Shown here: positions 23,805 to 32,333 of the stretch, one piece after another
How positions within the stretch are numbered: position 1 is the stretch's first letter
Layout: each line of letters begins with the position of its first letter
Source: UKL13-2 sp038236905
Lineage (GTDB): Bacteria > Pseudomonadota > Gammaproteobacteria > Burkholderiales > Usitatibacteraceae
Direction: 5' to 3'
Length of the DNA: 43,330 nt
Assembly (NCBI GenBank): GCA_038236905.1
Contig: JBBRZG010000011.1
Span: 1-43,330, forward strand
Made by a program: the position numbers and the translations under genes
Notes under the pieces: model-generated
The model's input: the letters and a program-made list of their open reading frames with translations, nothing else
What the model was told of the DNA's origin: nothing
The model's database searches: none

Positions 23805-24206
23805 TTAAAGTGCCTTGCCTTTAATGTAACGGTACTCCTGTGTTTGACCCTGATAGCCCCACGCGTCGCCGCGAACCTCGTGAATGACGATGTAACTTGC
23901 TGGGGCGAGCTGGCCAATGATGCCTTCGATGGCGTTAAACACACGACCAACGTAAAGCGCTTTTTCGTCTTTGGTGTTGGTTCCTTCTGTGACTTTAATG
24001 TCGAGATGGAAAGTACTGAACGGCTCTGCACTGAGGGCAATGCCGCCAATAAACCATTCTGATGGCAGGACATTATCGATGGCTACTGCGGTAAGTTCGC
24101 GCTTTTTCTTGAGTATTTCAACCGTTAAATCGGTGAGTACCGTCGCGATACGCTGAGATATTTCGAGCGACGGCGATGTGCAAATTTTGACATTTAAGAT
24201 TGGCAT
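23805..24206 (-). CDS. Tautomerase superfamily protein
   Basis: The start at 24206 is chosen because it places Pro directly after Met (MPILNVKI), as required for the catalytic N-terminal proline of this superfamily, and GAAGGGA lies at ribosome-site distance. The 133-residue length is that of a double-domain (MIF-like or fused 4-OT-like) tautomerase. Segments STFHLDIKVTEGTNTKDEK and ASYIVIHEVRGDAWGYQGQ fit the second half of that fold. The substrate is unknown. It may belong with the aromatic/electrophile genes that follow on the same strand. Confidence 0.8.
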   Translation of the reverse strand: MPILNVKICTSPSLEISQRIATVLTDLTVEILKKKRELTAVAIDNVLPSEWFIGGIALSAEPFSTFHLDIKVTEGTNTKDEKALYVGRVFNAIEGIIGQLAPASYIVIHEVRGDAWGYQGQTQEYRYIKGKAL

Positions 24207-24345
24207 TTTGATTCCCTTCATGGAAAGTTGTGGCGGTTTGAAATGAAATGGATTGCCCGGCGGTCAACGCAGCCCAAGGTCCTCGGTAACTACTTCTGCT
24301 GATATAGCACATGCAAAAAACGTACGATTCGCGGCTGTAATGCCG

Positions 24346-25473
24346 CTAAGGTAGGGCGCTGTCGTTTGGATAGGCAGCAAGTAATTCTTTCAAAACTGTC
24401 ATGGCAGCTTTGTCTCCCCCCATCTCTGGTCCGGCGTTTGCAGTCACGAGTGCGCCGTTGCCAGATTGGGGGAACAGTATTACGAATGCGTACCAATTGC
24501 CGTCAGAACCGGCGTGCGTTAACACCGGACCTTTGTGACCGGCAATCGTATTCTGGATGCCCCAACCAAGGCCTGCAGGGCCGCCAAACTGGGCCGTCTG
24601 CATCAGGCGGTATGACGCGGATGTCAATAATTTTCCGCGGCCCTGACTCCCTGCCAACTGGTCCAGGCAGAACGTCGCCCAATCACGAAGACTCAAATGC
24701 AGCTCGCCCCCGGCTGGTGCAAACATAAGCGGATTGCCATCATCAGCTTGCGCATAAGGAGCTGTTACCGGCTTGTTGTTACGATGGCCCCGCGGTTGCC
24801 CGTCATGCGTTAGTGAAAATTTGGCGCTGTTCATTCCCAAGGGCTGAAATATTTCACGGCGCATCAGCTCCTCGAAGCTTGTCCCGGTTGCCGCCTCGGC
24901 GATCACTGCGGCAACAATGAAGCCTGTATTGCTATAGCTGTAGGCGGTGCCGGGTGCGACTTCCAGCGCCTCGGTCAAAACCTGCGCGCTGTAGGCCAAG
25001 CGCTGCTTCGGCAAGCTGCGCGTGTCGGTGAAAAAACTTGCGAAAAATTTCAGATCATTGGTGTCTTTCGCCAATCCTGACCGGTGAGAAAGTAGCTGGG
25101 GCAGCGTCACGGCCCGATACTCGGGGCGCATCGATTTGGCGAGGCTGGGCAGCATTGTTGCAAGTGGCGTATCCCAAGAAAGAACGCCTCGGTCCACCAG
25201 CCTGGCGATTAGCGCGGCCGTCATGGGCTTGCCGTCCGAACCGGTCGCCCACACATCGTCTAGCAGGGCAGGATCCCGCTCGTCATTACGTCGCACCCCC
25301 CGGACCGCTTCCTGCGCGACAGCATAGTTCTTCATTTCTAGTACCGCCACAGCAGGGACTTTGCTGCCGTCCATTGCTCTCGCTAATATCGCATCAAGAT
25401 CAGCGGCTTTTGCCGGAGTGCTGGTGCTGAACAACAAAAACATGGCAGAACTAGCGAATGATCGAAACAGCAT
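24346..25473 (-). CDS. Exported serine hydrolase of the beta-lactamase/penicillin-binding fold
   Basis: The 375-residue protein has a signal peptide (hydrophobic 4-17, cleavage near AKAAD). The catalytic SxxK is S79-D-G-K82, the second element is Y-S-N in TAYSYSNTGF, and the third is HAG in LTHAGSDGNWYAF, in place of KTG. This pattern is that of class C beta-lactamase-like esterases and peptidases, so the substrate cannot be predicted and antibiotic resistance should not be inferred. Its GC content appears higher than that of neighbours, which may indicate separate acquisition. A ribosome site (AGGAGG) precedes the start closely. Confidence 0.88.
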   Translation of the reverse strand: MLFRSFASSAMFLLFSTSTPAKAADLDAILARAMDGSKVPAVAVLEMKNYAVAQEAVRGVRRNDERDPALLDDVWATGSDGKPMTAALIARLVDRGVLSWDTPLATMLPSLAKSMRPEYRAVTLPQLLSHRSGLAKDTNDLKFFASFFTDTRSLPKQRLAYSAQVLTEALEVAPGTAYSYSNTGFIVAAVIAEAATGTSFEELMRREIFQPLGMNSAKFSLTHDGQPRGHRNNKPVTAPYAQADDGNPLMFAPAGGELHLSLRDWATFCLDQLAGSQGRGKLLTSASYRLMQTAQFGGPAGLGWGIQNTIAGHKGPVLTHAGSDGNWYAFVILFPQSGNGALVTANAGPEMGGDKAAMTVLKELLAAYPNDSALP

Positions 25474-25604
25474 GGAAGCCTCCTGTTGAAATTAGGATGC
25501 GATGGAAATGCGCTATGAGACCCATCTTAATTTAGCTCGACAACGTTGAGGCATATTGACTGTTGCGTGGAGCTCGTTGTGATGTGACCCAAAAGTTTGC
25601 GCTC

Positions 25605-26081
25605 CTACAGGCCCAAGTCACTCAGGCTGGGATGATCATCAGCACGTCTGCCGAGTGGCCAATGAAATTTACGTTCAATTTCAGCAATCGGCAGATCGTT
25701 AATGCTCGCGTATCGACGCCGCATGAGCCCATCGGCATCAAATTCCCAATTTTCATTACCGTATGAACGAAACCAATTGCCTGCATCGTCACGCCATTCG
25801 TAGGCGAAGCGCACCGCAATGCGACTTTCGGTAAATGCCCATAACTCTTTGATGAGCCGATAGTCCTGCTCGCGTATCCATTTTCGGGTTAGAAGCGCGA
25901 CGATCTGTTCGCGGCCAAGCGGAAATTCCGCTCGGTTACGCCAGGCGGAATCAATGCTGTACGCAAGCGAAACTCGAAGTGGGTCACGGGAATTCCAGCC
26001 ATCTTCAGCGAGCCTGACTTTTTGAATTGCGCTTTCCCGGGTGAATGGCGGCAGTGGCGGGCGTGAGGTAGATTCAATCAT
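25605..26081 (-). CDS. DUF1348/SnoaL-like (NTF2-fold) protein
   Basis: The start at 26081 has an AAAGG ribosome site at good distance, giving 158 residues. The frame is open to 26135 without support. LAEDGWNSRDP, FLGREQ-like FPLGREQIVALLTRKW, and RFAYEWRDDAGNWFRSYGNENWEFDADGLM are characteristic of the DUF1348 family of NTF2-fold proteins. The reaction is unknown. It lies in a run of minus-strand redox genes. Confidence 0.85.
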   Translation of the reverse strand: MIESTSRPPLPPFTRESAIQKVRLAEDGWNSRDPLRVSLAYSIDSAWRNRAEFPLGREQIVALLTRKWIREQDYRLIKELWAFTESRIAVRFAYEWRDDAGNWFRSYGNENWEFDADGLMRRRYASINDLPIAEIERKFHWPLGRRADDHPSLSDLGL

Positions 26082-26270
26082 TTCAATTACCTTTAGGGTT
26101 GGAATCAGACTGAGAATGGTTGATGCATGGCTCATTCATCGCGCAGATTGTGGAGCCGATCGGGCAGACAAAATCAAACAATAGTGAAGAAGCAAACCAA
26201 GCCGCCTCGTAACCGATGTCTGTTGAATAATCCGAAATAAATCGCGTGGCTAGCATGACAGTTCTTTCCG

Positions 26271-27887
26271 TTAAATATCGAGCGTTAAATTAGCCGACGT
26301 GGCACGTGACACGCAAATGCACATTAAGCCGGCTTGGTCGCGCTCGGCTTTGGTTAAAGCGGTATCGCGATGTTCTGGAATGCCGTCGATAACTTTGACA
26401 GCACAGGTGCCGCAAGTGCCCGCTCGGCAGGAAGCCGGTGCATCAATACCGGCCGCTTGTACAACATCGAGAATCGACTGCGTTGCGCTCACTTCAATTA
26501 TTTTCCCGCTGCGCCGTAGCGTGACGCGCACTGGTTTTTCAAGGGCATTGTCCACGCCCTGAACGCTCGCTGAAAAACGTTCGAAACGAACGCGATCCGC
26601 TGAAATCCCGGCATTGATCGCGGCCATGCGAACCGCCTCAATTAATCCACTGGGACCGCAAACGTAGAACACACTGTTTGGAGGCGCGCGGTTCAAAACA
26701 CCGGGTACGTCAAGCTTATCGCCAGCGTCACGCGGGTAAAGATACAGCTCGCGGCCAAGCATTGCCGATAGCGGTTTTACGAAAGCGGCTTCTTTACGTG
26801 AACGTGCCGCGTAATGCAGCGTCACGGCGCGTCCCGCTTTCGTTAGAGCCATTGCCATTGCGTAAATGGGCGTGATGCCAATACCGCTGGCAATCAATAC
26901 CGTGGGCCGGTAACCAACATGAAGCACGAAATCGTTGCCGGGCTTGCTGCACTTCAATGTGACACCAATTTGATAGTCACGATGTACTGCTACCGATCCG
27001 CCACTGCCCGCGCTATCGAGCTGTACGGCAACGTCATAAGACAGGCCATCTTCAGCTGCTGCTGTGATCGAGTAGCGACGTGTGCTGTTGATGACTTTTG
27101 CGTTCTCCCCGCTGACGATGCGGACCGGTAAATCAATGTGCGCACCCGGGGAGACATGTGGAAGTTTGCCGTCGCCAGTGGCACGAAGCTCGTATGCTCG
27201 TACGCGAGGAGTAAGTTGACGCATGCCAGAAATTATCAGCGCCAGCGGGCCCTTGCCTAATGTGGCCGGCAATGATGTTTCAGTTCTGCCGGCTTCGATA
27301 CTCAATTTGAGCCGCGTGAGTTCATCGAGCAGCGGCGTAGTTCTATTCAACATTGAGGCTTCAGAAAAGCGAGGCGTAATATGTTGCGGGCAGTTCCAGT
27401 CAAACCCTTCCACCGTAATTACAATGCCGCGTTGAACACGCGCGCGGTAGTTTGGCGATTCCAATTTGGCGATCAGCGTGGGCTCATCGTCTAAATTCAC
27501 AATGCGAACGCGCCCCAGGATTTTTAAGCGTGCACGGTTTTCGTAATCCATCAAGATGATCGAAATACGATCATTGTTTGTGTAATTTCCGACGCTGATG
27601 TATTGCAAGTTGCCGCGAAAATCCGCGTATCCCAATGTATTGGCATCGAGCACTTTCAAGAAGCCCAATGGCCCACCGCGAAACTGCACATACGGCCAGC
27701 CGGTTTCGCTAACGGTCGCTTGATAAAAACTGTCGCGCGCCGCAATGAACTCGATTTCTACTTGACCCAAACGATGATTTTGTTCATCCACATCGTCAAA
27801 CGGCGCGTAATTCTCGCGGCTGCCCATACGCTGCTGCACGTCACGAACTGCAGGTGTAAAGGCGATGTTGGTGTAAGCGTGAGACAT
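26271..27887 (-). CDS. Three-part fusion: PNPOx-like flavin domain, FAD/NAD reductase, 2Fe-2S ferredoxin
   Basis: The 538-residue protein joins three redox modules. Residues 1 to about 190 form a pyridoxamine-phosphate-oxidase-like flavin domain (FIAARDSFYQATVSETGWPY, FRGGPLGFLKV). Residues about 215-440 form a ferredoxin-reductase domain with FAD-binding RRYSIT and NAD-binding GIGITPIYAMAMAL and YVCGPSGLIEAV. The C-terminal 85 residues are a plant-type ferredoxin with CRAGTCGTC and a fourth Cys near LMCICVS. The order matches fused flavohemoprotein-like/vanillate-reductase-like enzymes. The acceptor is unknown. Electrons could pass from NAD(P)H to a substrate at the N-terminal flavin. A start at 27887 is supported by the family-like N-terminus. 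Confidence 0.92.
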   Translation of the reverse strand: MSHAYTNIAFTPAVRDVQQRMGSRENYAPFDDVDEQNHRLGQVEIEFIAARDSFYQATVSETGWPYVQFRGGPLGFLKVLDANTLGYADFRGNLQYISVGNYTNNDRISIILMDYENRARLKILGRVRIVNLDDEPTLIAKLESPNYRARVQRGIVITVEGFDWNCPQHITPRFSEASMLNRTTPLLDELTRLKLSIEAGRTETSLPATLGKGPLALIISGMRQLTPRVRAYELRATGDGKLPHVSPGAHIDLPVRIVSGENAKVINSTRRYSITAAAEDGLSYDVAVQLDSAGSGGSVAVHRDYQIGVTLKCSKPGNDFVLHVGYRPTVLIASGIGITPIYAMAMALTKAGRAVTLHYAARSRKEAAFVKPLSAMLGRELYLYPRDAGDKLDVPGVLNRAPPNSVFYVCGPSGLIEAVRMAAINAGISADRVRFERFSASVQGVDNALEKPVRVTLRRSGKIIEVSATQSILDVVQAAGIDAPASCRAGTCGTCAVKVIDGIPEHRDTALTKAERDQAGLMCICVSRATSANLTLDI

Positions 27888-28054
27888 TGTAATAACTTCC
27901 TCTGAAAATTTTCTTGGTAAGGCCTGGCGGTCTTATTGAGGAAAAATGCCTTGGAAAGGCTCGCCAGTACTGGTGATTAAAAAGTGGTTCAAGATCTGGG
28001 ATTTAAGATTATTAATGTTGAAAATAAGCGTGATAGAGGACACTGATCCGTATG

Positions 28055-28073
28055 AAAAGGGCGATCAGCCCTT
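28055..28073 (-). terminator. Probable rho-independent terminator of the dienelactone hydrolase gene
   Basis: On the minus strand AAGGGC-TGATC-GCCCTT forms a six-pair stem followed by a short T run, 29 bases after the stop of the gene at 28102. Confidence 0.5.
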
Positions 28074-28101
28074 GATGAGCTACGCTTTTAAGATCGCTGG
28101 G

Positions 28102-28896
28102 TTAGTGAAGTTCCCTCTTGAAGAGCGCCTTCATTTCGCGCCATGAATTCTGATCTGCTTCTTTCTGATAACCAATCGGAAGGTGATGCAGTTCCCCTCT
28201 TTCTGAGTTGTCTTGGTCTGTGAATCCATGCTTTGCGCCAGGGTATACGATGAATTTATAGTTCGCATTTGCGGCGGTCATTTCTTGCTTGAACTGCGCG
28301 ACAGCCTCTGGAGAAACAAACGCATCATCGCCACCATGAAGCACCAAAATTTTGGGCTTGATAGAACCCCTCTTTAAGTCTGCGCTAGCCGGAAGTGATC
28401 CGTGAAAACTAACCACCGCCTGCAAAGGTTCACCAGCCCGTGCCATGGACAAGACGACGTTTCCACCAAAACAGTACCCGATAGCGCCAATTTTGCTTGG
28501 GTCGACACGGGCTTCAGATTTTAGAATGCGCATGGCACCATCGAAGCGGGCTTGGATTTGTCCGGATTCAAAAGCTTCAGTCATCAGGTGCTGCGCACCT
28601 TTTGGCTCATTGGCCGTTTTTCCGCTTCCATACATATCAAGCGCAAAGGCTGCATAGCCAAGTTCTGCCAGTTGCCGCGCACGTTGACGCGCGTATTCGT
28701 TGTGCCCCCACCATTCGTGAATAACCAATACGCCAGGGACTTTTCCTTTTCCTTTTGGCAACGCGATGAACCCCTTGAAAGGGACTCCATCAATGCGATA
28801 TTCCATCTCGCGCGTTTCGATCGCATCAGATTCTGCGAAGCCGTAGGCACTCATAACCAGTGACGAAGCCAGCACTATAAATTCACGTTTCTTCAT
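28102..28896 (-). CDS. Exported dienelactone hydrolase family protein
   Basis: The start at 28896 has AAGGTG at a suitable distance, and the signal peptide (MKKREFIVLASSLVMSAYGFA) begins there. The upstream 16 codons have no support. The 264-residue alpha/beta-hydrolase shows the family's oxyanion context VIHEWWGHN and the nucleophile Cys in GYCFGGNV. The acid Asp lies in HGGDDAFV and the His in KHGFTD. The Cys nucleophile is typical of dienelactone hydrolases, but an exported member acts in the periplasm and its substrate is unknown. Confidence 0.88.
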   Translation of the reverse strand: MKKREFIVLASSLVMSAYGFAESDAIETREMEYRIDGVPFKGFIALPKGKGKVPGVLVIHEWWGHNEYARQRARQLAELGYAAFALDMYGSGKTANEPKGAQHLMTEAFESGQIQARFDGAMRILKSEARVDPSKIGAIGYCFGGNVVLSMARAGEPLQAVVSFHGSLPASADLKRGSIKPKILVLHGGDDAFVSPEAVAQFKQEMTAANANYKFIVYPGAKHGFTDQDNSERGELHHLPIGYQKEADQNSWREMKALFKRELH

Positions 28897-28944
28897 TTTC
28901 AACACCTTGTAATAGCCAATGTGGATGGATTCTTTAATTAACAA

Positions 28945-29235
28945 TCAGGCAAGGTTAGTTTGGTAGATCTTAACCACATCGGTCAGATCTTTCGCAATGT
29001 ATGCTTTCGTGTAGATCTCTTCAAAGTGCGACTTGAACGCGGCTTCGTCGTCAAAGCGCTCCCACAACATAAAGCGCTCAGGTTGACCTTTAAACTCGTG
29101 GAGTTTAAATAGGGTGCAGCCTTGCTCATGGATGGACTTTTCACACAAGGACATTAGCTCTGTCCTAGCGATTGCTGCTCTGGATGGGTCTTTGACTTTG
29201 AGCTCTGCCGTAACGAAATAACCTGGTGTGAACAT
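28945..29235 (-). CDS. Antibiotic biosynthesis monooxygenase (ABM) domain protein
   Basis: The start at 29235 has GGAGAA six bases upstream. The first longer ATG choices lack one. The 96-residue dimeric alpha/beta-barrel type protein shows ELMSLCEKSIHEQGCTLFKL and RFMLWERFDDEAAFKSHFE, the pattern of ABM/quinol monooxygenase proteins. The substrate is not predictable. It lies 48 bases upstream of the dienelactone hydrolase start on the same strand, and 60 bases after the sigma-factor gene. Confidence 0.85.
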   Translation of the reverse strand: MFTPGYFVTAELKVKDPSRAAIARTELMSLCEKSIHEQGCTLFKLHEFKGQPERFMLWERFDDEAAFKSHFEEIYTKAYIAKDLTDVVKIYQTNLA

Positions 29236-29295
29236 AAAATTCTCCATTTTTAATAAACCCAATTGCGGGCAGTCGGACGGGGTTGGCATGTTGGG

Positions 29296-29955
29296 CTATA
29301 TCGCGTATGCGCTCCGTAATTCCACTTGCAAGGCTTTGCGCGAACGGTGCAGAATTACCCACAAATTATTGAGTGATACACCTGCGCGCCGTGCCGCATC
29401 CATGCTGCTGATGCCATGCATATGCACCATCACAAAAGCGTCCCGTTGACGAGTGGGCAAGTTGCTAACGGCACACATCAGACTACTAGCGAGTTGCTTA
29501 CGCTCGATTTCAAGCGCTGGGTCAGCTAGCCCATCGCGCGTTTCGGGTGCAGTCTGGGAATGACACAACGCTTCCATCTGCCATATGTCAACTCCGCCAT
29601 CTCCGTCATGTTCCTCAGCGCCACCCGATGTGTACTGGCGCTTCTCATTCGCGAGACGCCGGTATGCATCAACAATCTTGTGTTTAAGAATCCCCGTTAC
29701 CCAAGTACGTAAAGCCGAGCGGCTCATAAATGGGCTCTTGCCCGCCAGCGCGGCCAGCATCGCCTCTTGCACCAAATCTTCAGCCATGTAAACGTCATTG
29801 AACTTGGTGCATGCGTAGCGCATCAGGTAGGGGCGCAATTTTTCAAGGTCGCTTGGCTTGCGTCCTTGTGGCAAGTAATCTGGCGTGTCGTTCATGCCGC
29901 AGCCGACCCTGGCAGGTACGGAAGCGACGGCAATAAGTGCGTGCGCTTGCATCAT
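29296..29955 (-). CDS. ECF-type RNA polymerase sigma factor
   Basis: The 219-residue protein has region 2 (about 40-105: LRPYLMRYACTKFNDVYMAE, EDLVQEAMLAAL) and region 4 (about 160-210: LPTRQRDAFVMVHMHGISSM, VSLNNLWVILHRSRKAL). The ribosome site GAGG precedes the ATG at 29955. No anti-sigma factor gene is adjacent. A long acidic linker (EEHDGDGGVDIWQ) separates the two regions. It probably controls the redox genes around it (ABM, hydrolase, YHS, AhpD-like), but this is inference. Confidence 0.92.
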   Translation of the reverse strand: MMQAHALIAVASVPARVGCGMNDTPDYLPQGRKPSDLEKLRPYLMRYACTKFNDVYMAEDLVQEAMLAALAGKSPFMSRSALRTWVTGILKHKIVDAYRRLANEKRQYTSGGAEEHDGDGGVDIWQMEALCHSQTAPETRDGLADPALEIERKQLASSLMCAVSNLPTRQRDAFVMVHMHGISSMDAARRAGVSLNNLWVILHRSRKALQVELRSAYAI

Positions 29956-30047
29956 GGCAACCTCTTTGGTAGCGAATCAGAAAATATAAATGCGCTGGAG
30001 CATGTAACGAAAACCCGTTTCTTCAGCAGGCCCCAGCGGGCACTCCA

Positions 30048-30527
30048 CTATTTATTGAGTGTTGGCCAGTTGCGGTTTGCCTTGGCGATAAAGCTCGCCG
30101 GGTCTTTGCTGAATGTGGTGTTGATGTCGCCGTTGAAATTCAAATACAACTTGCCATCCACAATTTTCCAGCCGTTAACCGGGTCGACGTCAAACAGTTT
30201 GCCGACCGATGCGCCCCAGGCACAGAAGCCGCCGTATTGTGGTGCGTACTTGGATGGGTCACTCTTGAAGGTCGCAAGGTTCTCAGCATTTGAAAATTGC
30301 CACTTCACGCCACCATATTCAGTCACGTAGCGGTCTGATCCGACAACGGGCTGCCCTACGGTGAAATACGAAACAACGTCATAGCCCTTGGCGCCGAGGC
30401 CTGCATACAAGGTGTTGTATTCGCCACCGGTTTGCTTAACAGCCAGTGCCGGCGTGGCGATACCCGTTAAGCCAAGTGCGACACTCATGGCGGCGATTTT
30501 GATGAGACGATTGATATTGGTGTTCAT
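30048..30527 (-). CDS. Exported YHS-domain protein
   Basis: The start at 30527 has AAAGGA at correct distance and begins the signal peptide MNTNINRLIKIAAMSVALGL, cleaved near ATPALA. The 159-residue protein has a YHS-type domain: GYDVVSYFTVGQPVVGSDRY, VKWQFSNAENLATFKSDPSK, YAPQYGGFCAWG. The YHS domain is often metal-associated. Only one Cys is present. The function of these periplasmic YHS proteins is unknown. Confidence 0.85.
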   Translation of the reverse strand: MNTNINRLIKIAAMSVALGLTGIATPALAVKQTGGEYNTLYAGLGAKGYDVVSYFTVGQPVVGSDRYVTEYGGVKWQFSNAENLATFKSDPSKYAPQYGGFCAWGASVGKLFDVDPVNGWKIVDGKLYLNFNGDINTTFSKDPASFIAKANRNWPTLNK

Positions 30528-30618
30528 GATTTTTCCTTTGCGTTGATTAATTAAAAGATTATAAAAACCGAGGTTGTCGTGTGGTTCGTGAACTGAGTTC
30601 GTGAATCGGTTTTGTAGG

Positions 30619-31179
30619 TCAGGCGGCCGCACGAACGACCGGTTGAAGGAGCTCAACTTTTGGAAAGTCGATTTCAATACGTGTTGCCTTGCCGAGAATG
30701 TTGGTGAAAATGTTCAGTGCAACAACTGAAATGACTTCGACAATTTCGCCATCGGACAATCCAGCGTTGCGGGCGGCATCGAATTCGCTGGTGGTGATTT
30801 CGCCCATGTTGGCGTTCAGGTTTTTTGCGAGAGCGACAATGGCCGCGGCTTTGGCGTCAGCGGACGTGCCTTTGCGGTTTAGCGCCATTTCGTCGTTGCT
30901 TAAACCGGCACCACGGCCAATGGCGGTATGCGCTGATACGCAATACTGGCAGCTGTTGCCCTCCGCGATAGCTAACGCGATCCGCTCCTGAGTGGGCTTA
31001 TCCAGACTCACTTTTCCCATCGCGCCATACAGCCCTAAAAAGCCCTCAAGCGCCTTGGGTGAATTGGCCAGAACGCGAATGAAATTGGGCGTAATACCTA
31101 ACTGCGCCTGAACTGCATCCAACAGTGTTTTTGCTTCGCCGGTCGCCGTTTGTGGGTTGACGACTTGAACTCTTGCCAT
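30619..31179 (-). CDS. Carboxymuconolactone decarboxylase / AhpD-like peroxidase-type protein
   Basis: The 186-residue protein has the AhpD-type redox motif CxxCxxxH (CQYCVSAH) after EGNS, as in alkylhydroperoxidase-like members, and a strong ribosome site (AAAGGAG). Overall helical pattern and length fit the peroxidase-related branch. It is divergent from the LysR regulator and is the first gene of a minus-strand run, so LysR control is likely. Confidence 0.92.
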   Translation of the reverse strand: MARVQVVNPQTATGEAKTLLDAVQAQLGITPNFIRVLANSPKALEGFLGLYGAMGKVSLDKPTQERIALAIAEGNSCQYCVSAHTAIGRGAGLSNDEMALNRKGTSADAKAAAIVALAKNLNANMGEITTSEFDAARNAGLSDGEIVEVISVVALNIFTNILGKATRIEIDFPKVELLQPVVRAAA

Positions 31180-31223
31180 GTTGTTTCTCCTTTGGAAATT
31201 GGGGTGGGGGTGATGTCGCTGGT

Positions 31224-31247
31224 TTCATCGTTAAGCAACGAAGTGAA
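31224..31247. promoter_or_regulatory. Imperfect dyad in the ahpD-like/lysR divergent region
   Basis: TTCATCGTT and AACGAAGTGAA face each other around AAGC, with a two-base interruption in one arm. It lies 45-68 bases before the AhpD-like start and could be a LysR-type recognition site. Confidence 0.35.
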
Positions 31248-31293
31248 TTCTGGGCGCATTCAGAAAACGAATAAATGGCGTTGAAAGCATTTC

Positions 31294-31316
31294 ATTACTA
31301 CGTTAAGTGCAGTAAT
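31294..31316. promoter_or_regulatory. LysR-type operator candidate, ATTACT-N11-AGTAAT
   Basis: Perfect six-base arms separated by 11 bases, with the T-N11-A spacing typical of LysR-type binding sites, lie 10 bases before the LysR start at 31326, consistent with autorepression. Confidence 0.45.
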
Positions 31317-31325
31317 ATATTTGCC

Positions 31326-32264
31326 ATGGATAAGCTCTATGCCATTCAAGCGTTCATTAAAATTGTCGAGGGCGGCAGCATCACGGCTGCTGCCGCGATG
31401 CTCGATGTGTCGCAGCCGTCTATGGTGCGGACACTGGCAGCACTGGAGCGCGAACTCGGCGTGCGATTGTTAAATCGCACCACGCGGCGCATGTCGTTGA
31501 CCGATGAAGGCCGCGATTACTATGAGCGCAGTCGGCAGATTATTGCCGCGGTCGATGACGCGCAACTCAGCCTGAGCGCACGTAGCGCCACACCGCGCGG
31601 AAAGCTCAGAATAGCGGCCTCAGTTTCATTTGGGCGCACTTTTGTCGCGCCAGTTGTAGCTGAATTTTTACTTGAGTATCCGGAAATCACCATTGAGCTG
31701 ATACTGCTTGATCGGGTGGTTGATCTGCTTGAAGAAGGCATGGATGCTGCGGTTAGAGTCGCAAAGTTGCCGGACTCGTCGATGATTGCGCATGGCATTG
31801 GCGAGGTGCGCCGCATCATCGTGGCGAGCCCAATGTTGATCAAAGCGACGGGCTCGCCAAAGACGCCTATCGATCTGCGCAACCAGCGCTGCGTGAGTTT
31901 TACGAGCGTTGTCTCGCCGACCCATTGGAATTTCGGTTCCAGTCGAAAACCAGTGCAGGTGCCGATCAAGAGCATTCTTGTGACCAATCAGGTCGATGCA
32001 GCAGTCTCAGCCTGCGTGAAGGGCGTTGGCTTTGGACGCTTTTTGGATTATCACGTGCAGGCCGAAATAAATGCGGGCAATCTCAAACGGATACTCGAAA
32101 AATACGAGAGCGAACCTATTCCGGCCAGCATCATGTATCCATCGGCGCGCCAACAGTCGCCCAACCTGCGAAGTTTCGTCAATTTTGCGCAAAATCGATT
32201 GAAGGATAGAGTTCGCGCTGCACAACAAAAGTCTCGCGGAACGAATAAAGCAGCTTATATGTAA
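31326..32264 (+). CDS. LysR family transcriptional regulator
   Basis: The start at 31326 gives the usual N-terminus MDKLYAIQAFIKIVEGGSIT and a 312-residue protein. The winged helix-turn-helix (about 16-65) includes AAAAMLDVSQPSMVRTLAAL and ERELGVRLLNRTTRRMSLTD. A substrate-binding-type domain follows (about 90-290). The ribosome site is weak. It is divergent from the AhpD-like gene, and two dyads lie between them. The inducer is not predictable. Confidence 0.93.
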   Translation: MDKLYAIQAFIKIVEGGSITAAAAMLDVSQPSMVRTLAALERELGVRLLNRTTRRMSLTDEGRDYYERSRQIIAAVDDAQLSLSARSATPRGKLRIAASVSFGRTFVAPVVAEFLLEYPEITIELILLDRVVDLLEEGMDAAVRVAKLPDSSMIAHGIGEVRRIIVASPMLIKATGSPKTPIDLRNQRCVSFTSVVSPTHWNFGSSRKPVQVPIKSILVTNQVDAAVSACVKGVGFGRFLDYHVQAEINAGNLKRILEKYESEPIPASIMYPSARQQSPNLRSFVNFAQNRLKDRVRAAQQKSRGTNKAAYM

Positions 32265-32333
32265 GACATCTACACGACTCATTTGCGACGCTAGTTGCAG
32301 GATCGATCTTTCAGTTATCTCGAAGGAATCAAT

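Noticed and set aside
23360..23824. A 154-codon open frame over the octanucleotide array
   Set aside because: Its repeated peptide is a direct consequence of the 8-base unit, all frames look alike, and no start signal or domain is present.
24346..25473. Annotation as an antibiotic-resistance beta-lactamase
   Set aside because: The third motif is HAG, not KTG, and the protein fits the broad esterase/peptidase group of this fold.
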